Origin: QHXW01 sp963752965 | Lineage (GTDB): Bacteria; Acidobacteriota; Terriglobia; Bryobacterales; Bryobacteraceae | Direction: 5' to 3' | DNA length: 64,000 nt | NCBI GenBank assembly: GCA_963752965.1 | Contig: CAVWAJ010000010.1 | Span: 372,001-436,000 of the forward strand | Part shown: one piece after another, positions 26,272 through 36,917 of the stretch | Position numbering within the stretch: the stretch's first letter is position 1 | How the letters are laid out: every line of letters begins with the position of its first letter | Position numbers and translations under genes: made by a program | The notes under the pieces: model-generated | What the model saw: the letters and a program-made list of their open reading frames with translations, nothing else | Told to the model about the DNA's origin: nothing | Database searches by the model: none

Positions 26272-27990
26272 ATGGCCGTCGACCAAAACAGCGGGAAGCT
26301 GGAACAGCCCCCGCAAAACAATTCGGAGGATTACGAACACCTCCTCGACGACTACAGCCACTTCGAGCCCCCAGGTGAGGGGGAGGTCCTCGAAGGCAAG
26401 GTCCTGAAAGTCACCCCCCAGGAAGTCATCGTAGACTTCGGCTATAAATCCGAAGGCCTCGTCCCCATTGAACAGTTCCGCGGGCCAGGCGGCGAGGTGC
26501 AGGTTCAGCCCGGAGACGTGATCGACGTGATGATCGATCACGGACAAGATGTGGAGGGCTACACCCTCCTCTCGCACGAACGGGCCGCCCGTATCCGCGT
26601 TTGGGACAACCTCGAAAAAGCCTATACGGAGCAGCTTATCGTTTCCGGCCGCGTGCTGGGACGCGTGAAAGGCGGGCTCTCGGTTGATGTGGGCATCAAG
26701 AGCTTTATGCCCGGCTCCCAGGTGGATCCGCGGCCGGTTCGCAATCTCGACTCGTTCATTGGCCAGGACATTCCCGTCAAGGTCATCAAGGTCAACCGCC
26801 GCCGTGGCAATGTCGTGGTTTCCCGCAAGTTGGCCGTGGAACAGGAAGCGGTTGAGCGCAAGACCGTCACCTTGGAACATCTCGAAGAGGGCGCGGTAGT
26901 CACCGGCGTCGTGAAAAATCTCACCGAGTACGGCGCCTTCATCGATCTCGGTGGTATCGATGGCCTGCTTCACGTTACCGACATGTCCTACGGCCGAGTG
27001 GCGCATCCCTCCGAGATCCTGCACCCCGGCGACGAAGTAACGGTCAAGATTCTGAAGTTCGATCGTGCCAAAGAGCGCGTTTCGCTCGGCATGAAACAAA
27101 TGGCGCCCGATCCTTGGGAAGGCGTGTCGGAACGCTACTCAGTGAATAGCCGGGTAGTGGGCCGCGTGGTCAATGTCACCGATTACGGTGCCTTTGTGGA
27201 ACTTGAGCCCGGTGTTGAAGGGCTCATCCATGTTACTGAAATGACATGGTCGCGGCGCATGAAACACCCCGCCAAGGTGGTCAGCCCAGGAGACCAGGTC
27301 GAGGCCGTGGTCCTCGATGTGCATCCCAAAGAGCGTCGTATCTCGCTGGGATTAAAGCAGCTCGAAGCCAACCCGTGGACTACGATTGCCGACCGCTACA
27401 GCGTCGGCTCGGTGGTCGAAGGCCGAGTCCGGAATATGACCGATTTCGGCGCTTTCGTCGAAATCGAAGAAGGTATTGATGGTTTGGTGCATGTTTCTGA
27501 TTTGTCATGGACCAAGCGCGTGAAGCATCCTTCTGAAGTGTTGAAAAAAGGACAAGTCGTACAGGCCGTGATCCTGGGGATCGACGCCAAAGCACATCGC
27601 TTATCATTGGGAATCAAGCAGTTACAGCCAGACGCCTGGGAGCGCTTTTTCCAAACCCATCACGTCAACGACATGGTGCATGGACGGGTGGTACGCCTTG
27701 CGGGATTTGGCGCCTTCGTGGAACTGGCCGAAGGAGTCGAGGGGCTGTGCCATTTTTCCGAGGTGCCTGGGTACACGGGCCGGAAATCGGATGTCCCGCC
27801 GATTGCGGTTGGCTTGGAATCAGACTTTAAAATCATTAAGATGAACGAGGCCGAGAAAAAGATTGGCCTAAGCCTGAAAGCAGTGAGCGACGACGAGGAA
27901 CGGGCCCGGCTGGAAGACTATCAGCGCCAGGCTGCGGCCGCCACATCGACCATTGAAGAGGCCGTAAGTGTAAAAGAAAAAAAGGTTTAG
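26272..27990 (+). CDS. rpsA: 30S ribosomal protein S1
   Basis: 572 residues with six S1 (OB-fold) domains in a row, the later ones very regular: GRVVNVTDYGAFVELEPGVEGLIH, GRVRNMTDFGAFVEIEEGIDGLVH and GRVVRLAGFGAFVELAEGVEGLCH, each followed by an ISLGLKQL-type end. The acidic N-terminal tail fits ribosome binding. S1 binds mRNA leaders and helps translation initiation. The ATG at 26272 follows GGAG by seven bases; an in-frame TTG at 26266 is less likely. It has its own strong promoter. Confidence 0.95.
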   Translation: MAVDQNSGKLEQPPQNNSEDYEHLLDDYSHFEPPGEGEVLEGKVLKVTPQEVIVDFGYKSEGLVPIEQFRGPGGEVQVQPGDVIDVMIDHGQDVEGYTLLSHERAARIRVWDNLEKAYTEQLIVSGRVLGRVKGGLSVDVGIKSFMPGSQVDPRPVRNLDSFIGQDIPVKVIKVNRRRGNVVVSRKLAVEQEAVERKTVTLEHLEEGAVVTGVVKNLTEYGAFIDLGGIDGLLHVTDMSYGRVAHPSEILHPGDEVTVKILKFDRAKERVSLGMKQMAPDPWEGVSERYSVNSRVVGRVVNVTDYGAFVELEPGVEGLIHVTEMTWSRRMKHPAKVVSPGDQVEAVVLDVHPKERRISLGLKQLEANPWTTIADRYSVGSVVEGRVRNMTDFGAFVEIEEGIDGLVHVSDLSWTKRVKHPSEVLKKGQVVQAVILGIDAKAHRLSLGIKQLQPDAWERFFQTHHVNDMVHGRVVRLAGFGAFVELAEGVEGLCHFSEVPGYTGRKSDVPPIAVGLESDFKIIKMNEAEKKIGLSLKAVSDDEERARLEDYQRQAAAATSTIEEAVSVKEKKV

Positions 27991-28037
27991 GTTGGAATTT
28001 GCGGTTCTTTTTCCGGAGTTGAGGCCGCACAGGGGCA

Positions 28038-28067
28038 TTGCAAATGCCTATTCTGGCACGCAATACT
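28038..28067 (+). promoter_or_regulatory. Possible promoter for the HU/IHF-like gene
   Basis: TTGCAA (28038-28043), 18 bases, AATACT (28062-28067), roughly 60 bases before the ATG. The -35 overlaps a small inverted repeat (GGCATT GCA AATGCC), which could be an operator. The match is moderate. Confidence 0.35.
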
Positions 28068-28128
28068 GTTGCGGTCTGTAATTTGTTGAGAGAACATAGT
28101 TTTTCGGAGCTTTTAAGGAGGCGTGAAC

Positions 28129-28455
28129 ATGACCAAGGCGGATCTGATTGAAGAGGTCTCGCGCGTGGTGGAAATGACTCGCAAGGAATCCGAGGTCATT
28201 GTTGAGTCGATCTTCGACAGCATCGTGAAGGCTCTGCGCGGGGGTGACAAGATCGAGATCCGTGGTTTCGGCAGCTTTCGCACGCGCCAGCGGCAACCTC
28301 GCATCGGTCGCAACCCCAAGACCGGGACGCGGGTTGAAGTGCCCGCCAAGAAGATTCCGTACTTCAAGCCCAGCAAAGAACTTAAGGACGTTGTCAACAA
28401 CTCGGTCACGAGTGAGCCAGCGCCGGCGGGTCAGCAGCAACCGCAGCCGAACTAG
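28129..28455 (+). CDS. HU/IHF-family DNA-binding protein
   Basis: 108 residues. The first helices MTKADLIEEVSRVVEMTRKES and IVESIFDSIVKALRGGDKIEIRGFGSFRTR are textbook HU/IHF, and the DNA-intercalating arm contains RIGRNPKTGTRVEVPAKKIPYFKPSKELK. The Pro/Gln tail (AGQQQPQPN) is an addition to the 90-residue core. It looks closest to IHF-beta/HU-beta of Acidobacteria. The ATG at 28129 is preceded by AAGGAGG at 28115-28121; the upstream GTG (28123) is too near that site. Confidence 0.93.
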   Translation: MTKADLIEEVSRVVEMTRKESEVIVESIFDSIVKALRGGDKIEIRGFGSFRTRQRQPRIGRNPKTGTRVEVPAKKIPYFKPSKELKDVVNNSVTSEPAPAGQQQPQPN

Positions 28456-28466
28456 ACAGGACCGCC

Positions 28467-28949
28467 ATGGATCGACTCTGGACTCCATGGCGCTATCGTT
28501 ACATCAGCCGCGCCAATCCTTTGGACGGATGCATCTTCTGCATCAAAGCCGCGGAGAACAAGGACGCTGAAAACTACATCGTCCATCGCGGCAAGCTGAA
28601 TTTCGTTCTGCTGAATTTGTTTCCCTATACCAATGGCCACCTGATGATTGCGCCCTATCAGCACGTGGCCACACTCGCCGAGACGCCGCAAGATGTATTG
28701 GCAGAGATGATAGGCCTCACGCAGCGGGCCGAAGCCAATCTGCGCGCCGCATACCGGCCGCACGGATTCAATCTGGGGATGAACGTGGGGGAGAGCGCGG
28801 GCGCCGGCGTAGCCGGCCACATCCACATGCACGTGCTGCCGCGCTGGACCGGTGATGCCAATTTCATGAGCACCATCGGCGAGACACGCGTCCTGCCGGA
28901 AGAACTCCCGGTGACCTACGAGAAACTCGCCAAGCTCGAGTGGCAATGA
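28467..28949 (+). CDS. HIT-family nucleotide phosphorylase/hydrolase
   Basis: 160 residues. The HIT motif HIHMHVLPRW is near residue 118, with the earlier CIFCIKAAEN metal-type Cys pair and NLFPYTNGHLMIAP strand. The pattern FxPWR near the start (RLWTPWRYRYI) and the C-terminal LPEELPVTYEKL match the Ap4A phosphorylase-like / bacterial HIT branch. It acts on dinucleoside polyphosphates or nucleotide conjugates. It follows the HU/IHF gene by 11 bases. Confidence 0.9.
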   Translation: MDRLWTPWRYRYISRANPLDGCIFCIKAAENKDAENYIVHRGKLNFVLLNLFPYTNGHLMIAPYQHVATLAETPQDVLAEMIGLTQRAEANLRAAYRPHGFNLGMNVGESAGAGVAGHIHMHVLPRWTGDANFMSTIGETRVLPEELPVTYEKLAKLEWQ

Positions 28950-29288
28950 CGGCGCGTCAGCCTACCGAAGTTAACACCCACACCATATCCGCGAGATGGC
29001 AGTAGCGAACGGTACTACTCGCGCGTGCCAAACATTTTCCCGCGTGCTAAGATATTCGCGGCGGTGAGCGCGGCGGGTCACATGGATACACCGGTGTTGC
29101 ATTTCTCCGGAGAGAAAGCGGCGGCAAGCGGAACCACTGTGGTGGGCGCCCGCAGAACGCGGACACCTCGCCCGATGCAAAGTTTTGCTTGCAGTTTTAG
29201 AAATTTAGCCGACAATACCAATTTGGCGGGACGGGGAAACCGACCTCAGCCTGTCTCCGGCCCGGTTGGAACCTCAGGTGCAGAGCCC
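28950..29288 (+). other. Intergenic region with hairpins, no gene recognised
   Basis: About 340 bases without a convincing gene. A hairpin CGCGAG (28990-28995) + AGTA (29001-29004) / TACT (29013-29016) + CTCGCG (29018-29023) lies just after the HIT gene. Further on are several self-complementary pieces (CTCCGGAG, GGGCGCCC) enclosed by TTGCAT and ATGCAA arms around 29097-29180. It may hold a leader or small RNA, but I cannot match a known family. The frame of the next gene is open through much of it, but that stretch reads unlike a signal peptide or domain. Confidence 0.3.
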
Positions 29289-30536
29289 ATGGGGATGAAC
29301 AGATCAAGAGCGTTGGCCAGCCAATCCTTCCTTGTCTTGATCAGCGTTGTGCTCCTTTCTGTCAACGGACTGACAGCCCAGACCATGATGCCGGGTTCGG
29401 GGCCTGGGTACCTGGTACGCATCTTCAATACCGACGCGGCCGTATTGGAAGCCCAGGAAGTGCGCAAAGACCTTCCTTGCGTGGTAACGCCCACTAAGCC
29501 CACTCTTGGTTTCGATCTGCGCTTTCACGCGGGTTACGAGGTGAGTCTACCGTTAAAGGATCTGGCCGGCTCCGAGGACATGCTGACGATGATTTTTCGC
29601 GTGACGCCGGAAGGTCACAAGGACGACCCAGTCTATTTCTCGCAGCGGCTCAGCGTCCCAGCGATCGAGGAAGACGCCAAGGGAAACGCTTACCTGCAAG
29701 GGGCTTTCGATATTGGGGAAGGGAACTACCACGTAGATTTCCTCATGCGGGACCGGAGCGAGCGCGTCTGCTCCTTCTACTGGGACAGCGAAGCCGAACT
29801 GGCCCCGAAAGACAAGCAACTCGTGCTGCTGATGGCGCCCGGCACCGTACAGGCGGCGGAGCAGGAGCCGTTCAAAGACGAGCCTCCGGTGGACCGCCCA
29901 CCGACCGAGGGGCCGCTCAACGTCAAGGTAATCGTCAACTTCGCGCCGCAGAATGCGCATTCGGCGACGCTCCAGCCGCTCGATACCAATGCCCTGATCT
30001 CCATCCTGCGGAGTATCGCGCGCGAGCCGCGCATCCAGCGGTTCTCCATCGTCGCGTTCAACATGCAGGAACAGCGGGTGGTATACCGGCAGGAGAGCAC
30101 CGATCAGATCAATTTCCCGGCTCTGGGCGAGGCGCTGGGTTCCCTCAATCTGGGGACCGTTGACATGAAGCGCCTCAGCCAGAAGCATGGGGAGACCGAA
30201 TTTCTGACGGGCCTGCTGACCCAGGAAGTAAACAACACCAAAGACCATCCCGATGCCATCATTTTTGCCGGCCCTAAGGTGATGCTGGACGACAGCCTGC
30301 CCCAGGAATCCCTGAACAACCTAGCGGACGTGGATTACCCAGTTTTCTACATGAATTTCAATCTGAACCCTCAGGCCAATCCGTGGCGGGATGCGATTGG
30401 CAATGCCGTCAAGCATCTGAAGGGGTACGAGTACACCATCTCGCGCCCTCGTGACCTCTGGTTCGCCTGGTCGGAAATCATGACCCGGATTGTCAAATCC
30501 CACGGGGGGAAGCCAATCCCCGCCTCTTTGCAGTAG
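29289..30536 (+). CDS. Secreted VWA-like domain protein (hypothetical)
   Basis: 415 residues from the ATG at 29289 (another ATG at 29295). A signal peptide (SFLVLISVVLLSVNGLTAQ, ending near residue 31) precedes a beta-rich domain, then a Pro-rich linker (PFKDEPPVDRPPTEGP) and a C-terminal domain with Rossmann-like strands (NVKVIVNFAP, RIQRFSIVAFNMQEQRVVY, HPDAIIFAGPKVMLDD). It resembles VWA-related acidobacterial exported proteins but lacks a readable MIDAS motif. Function unknown; the upstream extension is rejected because the signal peptide starts here. Confidence 0.6.
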   Translation: MGMNRSRALASQSFLVLISVVLLSVNGLTAQTMMPGSGPGYLVRIFNTDAAVLEAQEVRKDLPCVVTPTKPTLGFDLRFHAGYEVSLPLKDLAGSEDMLTMIFRVTPEGHKDDPVYFSQRLSVPAIEEDAKGNAYLQGAFDIGEGNYHVDFLMRDRSERVCSFYWDSEAELAPKDKQLVLLMAPGTVQAAEQEPFKDEPPVDRPPTEGPLNVKVIVNFAPQNAHSATLQPLDTNALISILRSIAREPRIQRFSIVAFNMQEQRVVYRQESTDQINFPALGEALGSLNLGTVDMKRLSQKHGETEFLTGLLTQEVNNTKDHPDAIIFAGPKVMLDDSLPQESLNNLADVDYPVFYMNFNLNPQANPWRDAIGNAVKHLKGYEYTISRPRDLWFAWSEIMTRIVKSHGGKPIPASLQ

Positions 30537-30641
30537 CAGTACCATCCCTTTGGCTGAAGCCCCATTTTTCCTGCAATTTCTTGTAATCCACTGTCAGCAC
30601 AGGACGTATAGTAAAGTGAGAGGCTGGTCCAGCGGTTATCT

Positions 30642-31205
30642 ATGCGTGCTCCGTCTGCCTTCGGATTCCTTGCGCCAGCGGCGCTGCTTCTTTGGGCACC
30701 CTTCCTGCAAGCCCAGCGGTTTGGCAATCCTGACATTCTGGCGCCGGATTTCCCTAGTCCCCAGGAAGTGGTGGAGCGCATGCTTCAACTGGCTCATTTG
30801 CAGCCCGGCGAGGTGGTCTACGACCTGGGGAGCGGTGAGGGGCGGATCGTGATTACGGCCGCACGGACGTTCAAAGCCAGAGCGGTAGGTGTCGAACTCT
30901 CGCCGGAGCTTTGCAAGATAGCCGCCGGCCGCGTAAGGGACCTGGGGTTGCAGGACCGGGTCAGAATCGTTCACGCCAACCTGCTGAAGGTGGACCTCAG
31001 GCCCGCCGACGTCGTTACCATTTATCTGCTGACTTCGGCCAATGAGCTGCTCAGACCGAACCTGGAACGCGACCTCAGGCCCGGCGCGCGTGTGGTTTCG
31101 CACGATTTCGAGATTCGCGGGTGGAAGCCCACGGCGGTAGAGAAAGTAGAGGCTGAAGGCCGGCCGCGCAACATCTATCTGTACGAGATCGGCGCCAAGA
31201 AGTAG
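30642..31205 (+). CDS. SAM-dependent methyltransferase with signal-like N-terminus
   Basis: 187 residues. Residues 40-187 form a class I methyltransferase: motif I VVYDLGSGEGRIVITAA, the acidic post-II site VGVELSPELCK, and motif IV-like VVTIYLLTSANELL. The family (protein-lysine-type, DOT1-like short methyltransferases) fits EGRIVITAARTF. Unusually, the first 25 residues (SAFGFLAPAALLLWAPFLQAQ) look like a secretion signal, though SAM is cytoplasmic. It may instead be a membrane anchor. A weak -10-like TATAGT sits at about 30608, upstream of the ATG at 30642. Confidence 0.75.
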   Translation: MRAPSAFGFLAPAALLLWAPFLQAQRFGNPDILAPDFPSPQEVVERMLQLAHLQPGEVVYDLGSGEGRIVITAARTFKARAVGVELSPELCKIAAGRVRDLGLQDRVRIVHANLLKVDLRPADVVTIYLLTSANELLRPNLERDLRPGARVVSHDFEIRGWKPTAVEKVEAEGRPRNIYLYEIGAKK

Positions 31206-31211
31206 TTCCGG

Positions 31212-31997
31212 TCAGCTTTCCTCTTGCAGTTTGCGCGTGATGCGCCGTACGAGAGCGCGAGGGCTGAAGCGAACGGACTGCGCTCCCACCTTGTTGATGA
31301 ATCCTGGAATCACGACGACTTCGCCATCCAAGAAGGCACGGTAGCCGATCTCCGCCACTTCGGCGGCGGTCATCATGGCGATCGCCTTCGACTTCATCAG
31401 CCGCACGTTTTCCATCTTGGCACGGCGCTGGAAATCGGTAGCGGTGGGACCGGGGCATAGCGCCGTCGCGTGGATGCCGGTTCCACGCAACTCCTCGGCC
31501 AACGCTTCGGTGAACGACAGAACAAAGGCTTTGCTGGCGTAATAGAGCGCCATGAAGGGGCCGGGTTGAAAAGCGGCTGTCGAAGCGACGTTGAGGATTC
31601 CGCCGGAACCTCGTGAGCGCATGTCGCGGAGGTAAAGCTTGGTCAGATGCACGAGTGAGACGATGTTGACCTGGAGCATGTCGAGCTCGCCTTGCAGATC
31701 CGTACCGGAGAACGCGCCGACGAGACCAAAGCCGGCGTTGTTGACGAGATAATCCACGGCGATGTGAAAGCGATCGGTTTCGGTATAGATGTCGGCCGGA
31801 GTGGAGGCACGCGAAAGGTCGGCTCGGATAATCTTCACTGAGACTCCCGACGACGTTTTGAGTTCCGCCGCGATCTGTTGGAGCCGGGGTTCGTCTCGCG
31901 CCACCAGCACCAGGTCCGTGCGATCGCGCGCGAATCGCTTCGCGAGTTCGTAACCGATGCCGGACGATGCTCCGGTGATCAACGCAGTCTTGCTCAA
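31212..31997 (-). CDS. Short-chain dehydrogenase/reductase
   Basis: 261 residues. Classical SDR with cofactor motif TGASSGIG (7-14), NNAG after strand 4, catalytic Ser in NVASTAAFQPG, and YYASK with catalytic Tyr and Lys. Followed by CPGPTATDF. Arg after strand 2 (VLVARDEPRL) suggests NADP(H). Substrate unknown. It is convergent with the methyltransferase (stop to stop 6 bases) and divergent from the esterase, with a 51-base shared promoter gap. Confidence 0.93.
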   Translation of the reverse strand: MSKTALITGASSGIGYELAKRFARDRTDLVLVARDEPRLQQIAAELKTSSGVSVKIIRADLSRASTPADIYTETDRFHIAVDYLVNNAGFGLVGAFSGTDLQGELDMLQVNIVSLVHLTKLYLRDMRSRGSGGILNVASTAAFQPGPFMALYYASKAFVLSFTEALAEELRGTGIHATALCPGPTATDFQRRAKMENVRLMKSKAIAMMTAAEVAEIGYRAFLDGEVVVIPGFINKVGAQSVRFSPRALVRRITRKLQEES

Positions 31998-32048
31998 CGA
32001 GAGAGGCCTCCCAGCCTATCGTCATTGTGGCATGGTACAACTCAGGGA

Positions 32049-32750
32049 ATGGCTTCGGAAGCGATTGAGCACCGGACGTTCAGCACGCGGATCGACTGTC
32101 ACTACCTATTGCATGCGCCGCCGGAGGTCAACGCGTCCACGCTGCTGGTAGCGACGCTGCACGGGTTCGGCTCGAATCCGGAGATGATGCTGCGGCTGAC
32201 GGAGGTATTGCTGGGGCGGAAGCATGTGATTGCGGCGCTCCAGGCGCCCAGCCAGTTTTACCTGGCGCAGCACTCGAATGAGGTCGGCTACTGCTGGGCT
32301 ACGCACAAGCACTCGGAAGCTTCGGTGCGCATGCATCATGACATGCTGCTGCATGTCTTCGACGAAGCAAAGCGCCAATGGTCGATCCCGGCCGAGCGGA
32401 GGCTGCTGGTGGGCTTCTCGCAACCGGTGGGGATGAATTACAGGTTCGCCGCGACGCATCCCGAAGCCGTGCGGGGCGTGCTGCGACTCTGTGGCGGCGT
32501 TCCGAAAAACTGGGAAGAGGGCCCGTACAAAAAGGTGTCGGCGGCGCTGCTACACATTGCGCGCTCCGAGGACGAGTTTTATCCGCCATCCGTCACCGAG
32601 CAGTACGCCGAACGCCTGCGGCTGCGTGCCGACGACGTGGAATTCCACATGATGGAGGGCGGGCACCGGTTTCCGTCGAAAGCGGGACCGATTGTGGAGA
32701 AGTGGATCGGACGGGTGTGGGGGCAGAATCCTAAAGCTGCTGGAAGATAG
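32049..32750 (+). CDS. Alpha/beta-hydrolase (carboxylesterase/phospholipase type)
   Basis: 233 residues. The fold is clear: strand LLVATLHGFGSNPEMML with the oxyanion His-Gly, nucleophile elbow LVGFSQPV with S124, acid loop IARSEDEFYPP and catalytic His in EGGHRFPSK. The elbow reads G-F-S-Q-P rather than the usual G-x-S-x-G, an uncommon form that may be family-wide. The ATG at 32049 begins at the first conserved strand; the longer upstream frame overlaps the SDR promoter. Substrate unknown; short acyl esters are likely. Confidence 0.85.
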   Translation: MASEAIEHRTFSTRIDCHYLLHAPPEVNASTLLVATLHGFGSNPEMMLRLTEVLLGRKHVIAALQAPSQFYLAQHSNEVGYCWATHKHSEASVRMHHDMLLHVFDEAKRQWSIPAERRLLVGFSQPVGMNYRFAATHPEAVRGVLRLCGGVPKNWEEGPYKKVSAALLHIARSEDEFYPPSVTEQYAERLRLRADDVEFHMMEGGHRFPSKAGPIVEKWIGRVWGQNPKAAGR

Positions 32751-32755
32751 ATTGC

Positions 32756-34381
32756 GTGCTGATCCGACTGATGGCTTTGTTGACTGCCGTGGTTCTCTAT
32801 GCGCTGTCACAGGAACCGTCATTCCGTGCGAATACACGGCTCGTTGAAGTGAATGTGATCGTGCATGACCGGAGTGGGCGGCCGGTGGCCGATCTGCGCC
32901 GGGACGAGTTCACGGTGCTGGATCGGGGGAAGCCGCAGAAGATCGCGTTCTTCTCGATGTACGCGGGTGACACGGCGCGGCCAGCCACGGAGCAGCGGCC
33001 GGCGAACGTGTATTCCAATCGCGCCATAAATGGGGCGGATGCGCCGTCCGGCGCAACGATTGTTCTGCTGGACGGGCTGAATACGGCATTCGAGGACCAG
33101 AAGCAAGTGAGGCAGGGTGTGATTAAGTTTCTTGAACAGGTGCGCGCGGAGGACCGGATCGCGCTGTACTCCCTGGGACGGGAAGTGCGTGTGCTGCACG
33201 ATTTTACAAATTCGCCGGAGCGCCTGCTGAAGGCGGTGGCGAAGTACCGGGAGCGGGTGCCGGTTGAACTCGAAGCATCGGAAGCTACTTTGGCGGAGCC
33301 GACCAGTTCGTCAGATAACGTTTCTTATCCAGGATCGCCCGAAGACGATACTCTCGATCAATTTCTGCAGGGGATGCAGGACCGGATCTCCGACTTTCGG
33401 AATACGGAGCGTGCTCTACGGACGCTCGCGGCGCTCGAAGCGATTGCCAACCATGTAGCGGCGCTGCCCGGGCGCAAGAACCTGGTGTGGATCTCGGGCA
33501 GTTTCCCGTTCACTTTAGGATTGGGCCCTATTAACGATCAGTTCCAGGACCGCCGCACATTTCTGGAAGAGGCGCAGCAGGTTGGGCGGGCGCTGAGCAA
33601 TGCGAATGTGGCGATCTATCCGGTGGACGCGCGCGGGACGGCCCCGGATCGCAGCCTGACGGCCTCCTCAGACGCGCGATCCTCGCAGCGCGGCATGGGC
33701 TCCCTAGTTCACAAGCCAACACCCATGGACCAGAATCTGGATTCGCTGAGGCTTCTGGCAGACCGGACGGGCGGGCGCGCGTTTTTCAATACGAACGATT
33801 TCCGAGGCGCGATTGCACGCGCTCTGGACGACGCCAAGGTGACGTACACACTGGGATTCTATCCGGACAGCGACGCGGACGGAAAGTATCACGAGTTGAA
33901 GGTGAAGGTGAACCGGAGCGGTGTGGAGGTGCGGTACCGGAAGGATTATCTGGCCGCGGTCGAGGGGACTCCACTGCCGGAGTCGTGGAAGGCGCAGGTG
34001 GAGCGGGCCATGGTGAGCCCGGTTTCGTCGGCGCAGATTGGGATGGAGGTACGGCTGGAAGCGAACGCCGCAAAGGCCCGCTCGTACCGGTTGCGGGTGC
34101 GTTTGGATGGGGCGGACCTGCCGCTCGAGCGGAAGCAGGACCAATGGACGGGCAATTTGGATTTGCAAGTCGCGCAGCTTCGGGCTGATGGGACCGTGGC
34201 AAATGTTGCCAGGAGCCCGCTGACGATCAGCCTGCCGGAAGACCAGGTGAAGAGTGTGCTGGCGCAGGGCCTGCATTTGACGCTTTCGGTGGAACCAGCG
34301 GCAGGAGTCGAATTGGTGCAGGTGATGGCGCTCGATGAGGCGCACGGGAGGATTGGATCGGTCAGGCTGCCACTGCGGTAA
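32756..34381 (+). CDS. VWFA-related acidobacterial domain protein
   Basis: 541 residues from a GTG at 32756, six bases after the esterase stop. Signal peptide (MALLTAVVLYALS), then the acidobacterial VWFA-related opening: TRLVEVNVIVHDRSGRPVADL and FTVLDRGKPQKIAFF. The VWA fold follows: TIVLLDGLNTAFEDQ in place of a full DxSxS MIDAS, RIALYSLGREVRVLHDFT, LPGRKNLVWISGSFPF, NVAIYPVDARG and GGRAFFNTNDFRGAIARAL. The C-terminal third is a beta domain. These exported proteins are frequent in Acidobacteria and of unknown role, perhaps adhesion or protein scaffolding. Confidence 0.92.
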   Translation: MLIRLMALLTAVVLYALSQEPSFRANTRLVEVNVIVHDRSGRPVADLRRDEFTVLDRGKPQKIAFFSMYAGDTARPATEQRPANVYSNRAINGADAPSGATIVLLDGLNTAFEDQKQVRQGVIKFLEQVRAEDRIALYSLGREVRVLHDFTNSPERLLKAVAKYRERVPVELEASEATLAEPTSSSDNVSYPGSPEDDTLDQFLQGMQDRISDFRNTERALRTLAALEAIANHVAALPGRKNLVWISGSFPFTLGLGPINDQFQDRRTFLEEAQQVGRALSNANVAIYPVDARGTAPDRSLTASSDARSSQRGMGSLVHKPTPMDQNLDSLRLLADRTGGRAFFNTNDFRGAIARALDDAKVTYTLGFYPDSDADGKYHELKVKVNRSGVEVRYRKDYLAAVEGTPLPESWKAQVERAMVSPVSSAQIGMEVRLEANAAKARSYRLRVRLDGADLPLERKQDQWTGNLDLQVAQLRADGTVANVARSPLTISLPEDQVKSVLAQGLHLTLSVEPAAGVELVQVMALDEAHGRIGSVRLPLR

Positions 34382-34393
34382 GAGGCAAGTTGC

Positions 34394-35080
34394 TCACTTT
34401 GCCGGCAAAGGGAGCGTTACGGACGCGCCGCCGCTGGAATATCGCAGCTCAAGCGCGTCGCCTTTGTGCTTTTTTGCAGGCTGCGGGAAGTACAGATAGC
34501 CAGCGACGGCATCGCCGGTCTTGCCCTGCGGCAGCGCTTTCTCGCGCGCGACGGCTTCGATGACGTTCGGGTCGTAGCCCGGAGGAGCGGGCGGTGCATC
34601 CGGCGGGCGGCCGGCGCCAACGCCCACGCCTTCATAGGTTGACCAGCCGCGCGTGCGTTGTCCGGTGGTTGGATCGGTGCCGGTGCCGTAGGTGACGCCG
34701 GTTTCGGTGGTGACGTCCACGGCGCGGCCCAGCGAGGGTGGATCGCGCTTCTCCCTCCACGCAGCGGCGATATCTTGCGGTGTGGCCGGGTAACGGACAA
34801 CGTCGGGACCGAATCGCAGGCCGAAGTCGAGAGACTTGACGTCGACTACCTCCCCAGCTTCCGGATAGACGGCCACTTCCACGACCACGTATTTCTTGTT
34901 CACTTCCGCGGGAAAGATGCGCTTGACCTGATCGGGGGTTACCAGGATGGCGGCGATGGTGGCCGATTTTGCCGGACGACTGACAGGATAGTCCGCGCTG
35001 CTGGGGCGCGGGCGGGTACCGGTGTCGGAAGCTAGCGCGGTTACCGTGGCACTCAGAACGACGGTGAGTAATAGCCGCAT
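34394..35080 (-). CDS. Secreted hypothetical protein
   Basis: 228 residues from the ATG at 35080 (another ATG nine bases upstream). Signal peptide MRLLLTVVLSATVTALAS. The mature part has a domain with ATIAAILVTPDQVKRIFP, KYVVVEVAVYPEAGEVVDV and SLDFGLRFG, then a Gly/Pro-rich middle (GVGVGAGRPPDAPPAPPGYDP) and a final beta segment LELRYSSGGASVTLPL. The opening resembles secreted acidobacterial proteins of the same general type as 975-2540, but I recognise no family. Convergent with the VWFA gene; upstream lies rpoD in the same direction. Confidence 0.65.
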   Translation of the reverse strand: MRLLLTVVLSATVTALASDTGTRPRPSSADYPVSRPAKSATIAAILVTPDQVKRIFPAEVNKKYVVVEVAVYPEAGEVVDVKSLDFGLRFGPDVVRYPATPQDIAAAWREKRDPPSLGRAVDVTTETGVTYGTGTDPTTGQRTRGWSTYEGVGVGAGRPPDAPPAPPGYDPNVIEAVAREKALPQGKTGDAVAGYLYFPQPAKKHKGDALELRYSSGGASVTLPLPAK

Positions 35081-35124
35081 GGGCGACACTCCACGCTCAG
35101 TTTACACTCGGCTTCTCGCGCCGT

Positions 35125-36846
<1,722 letters not shown>

Positions 36847-36917
36847 ACTAACCTGAAACTAATCTCCACACATTGTACAACGCGGCACCACCAAAATCGC
36901 CCCGTTGTTGCCAGAAG

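Noticed and set aside
28950..29288. 6S RNA, SRP RNA or tmRNA
   Set aside because: I looked for the conserved landmarks of these RNAs and did not find them; only generic hairpins are present.
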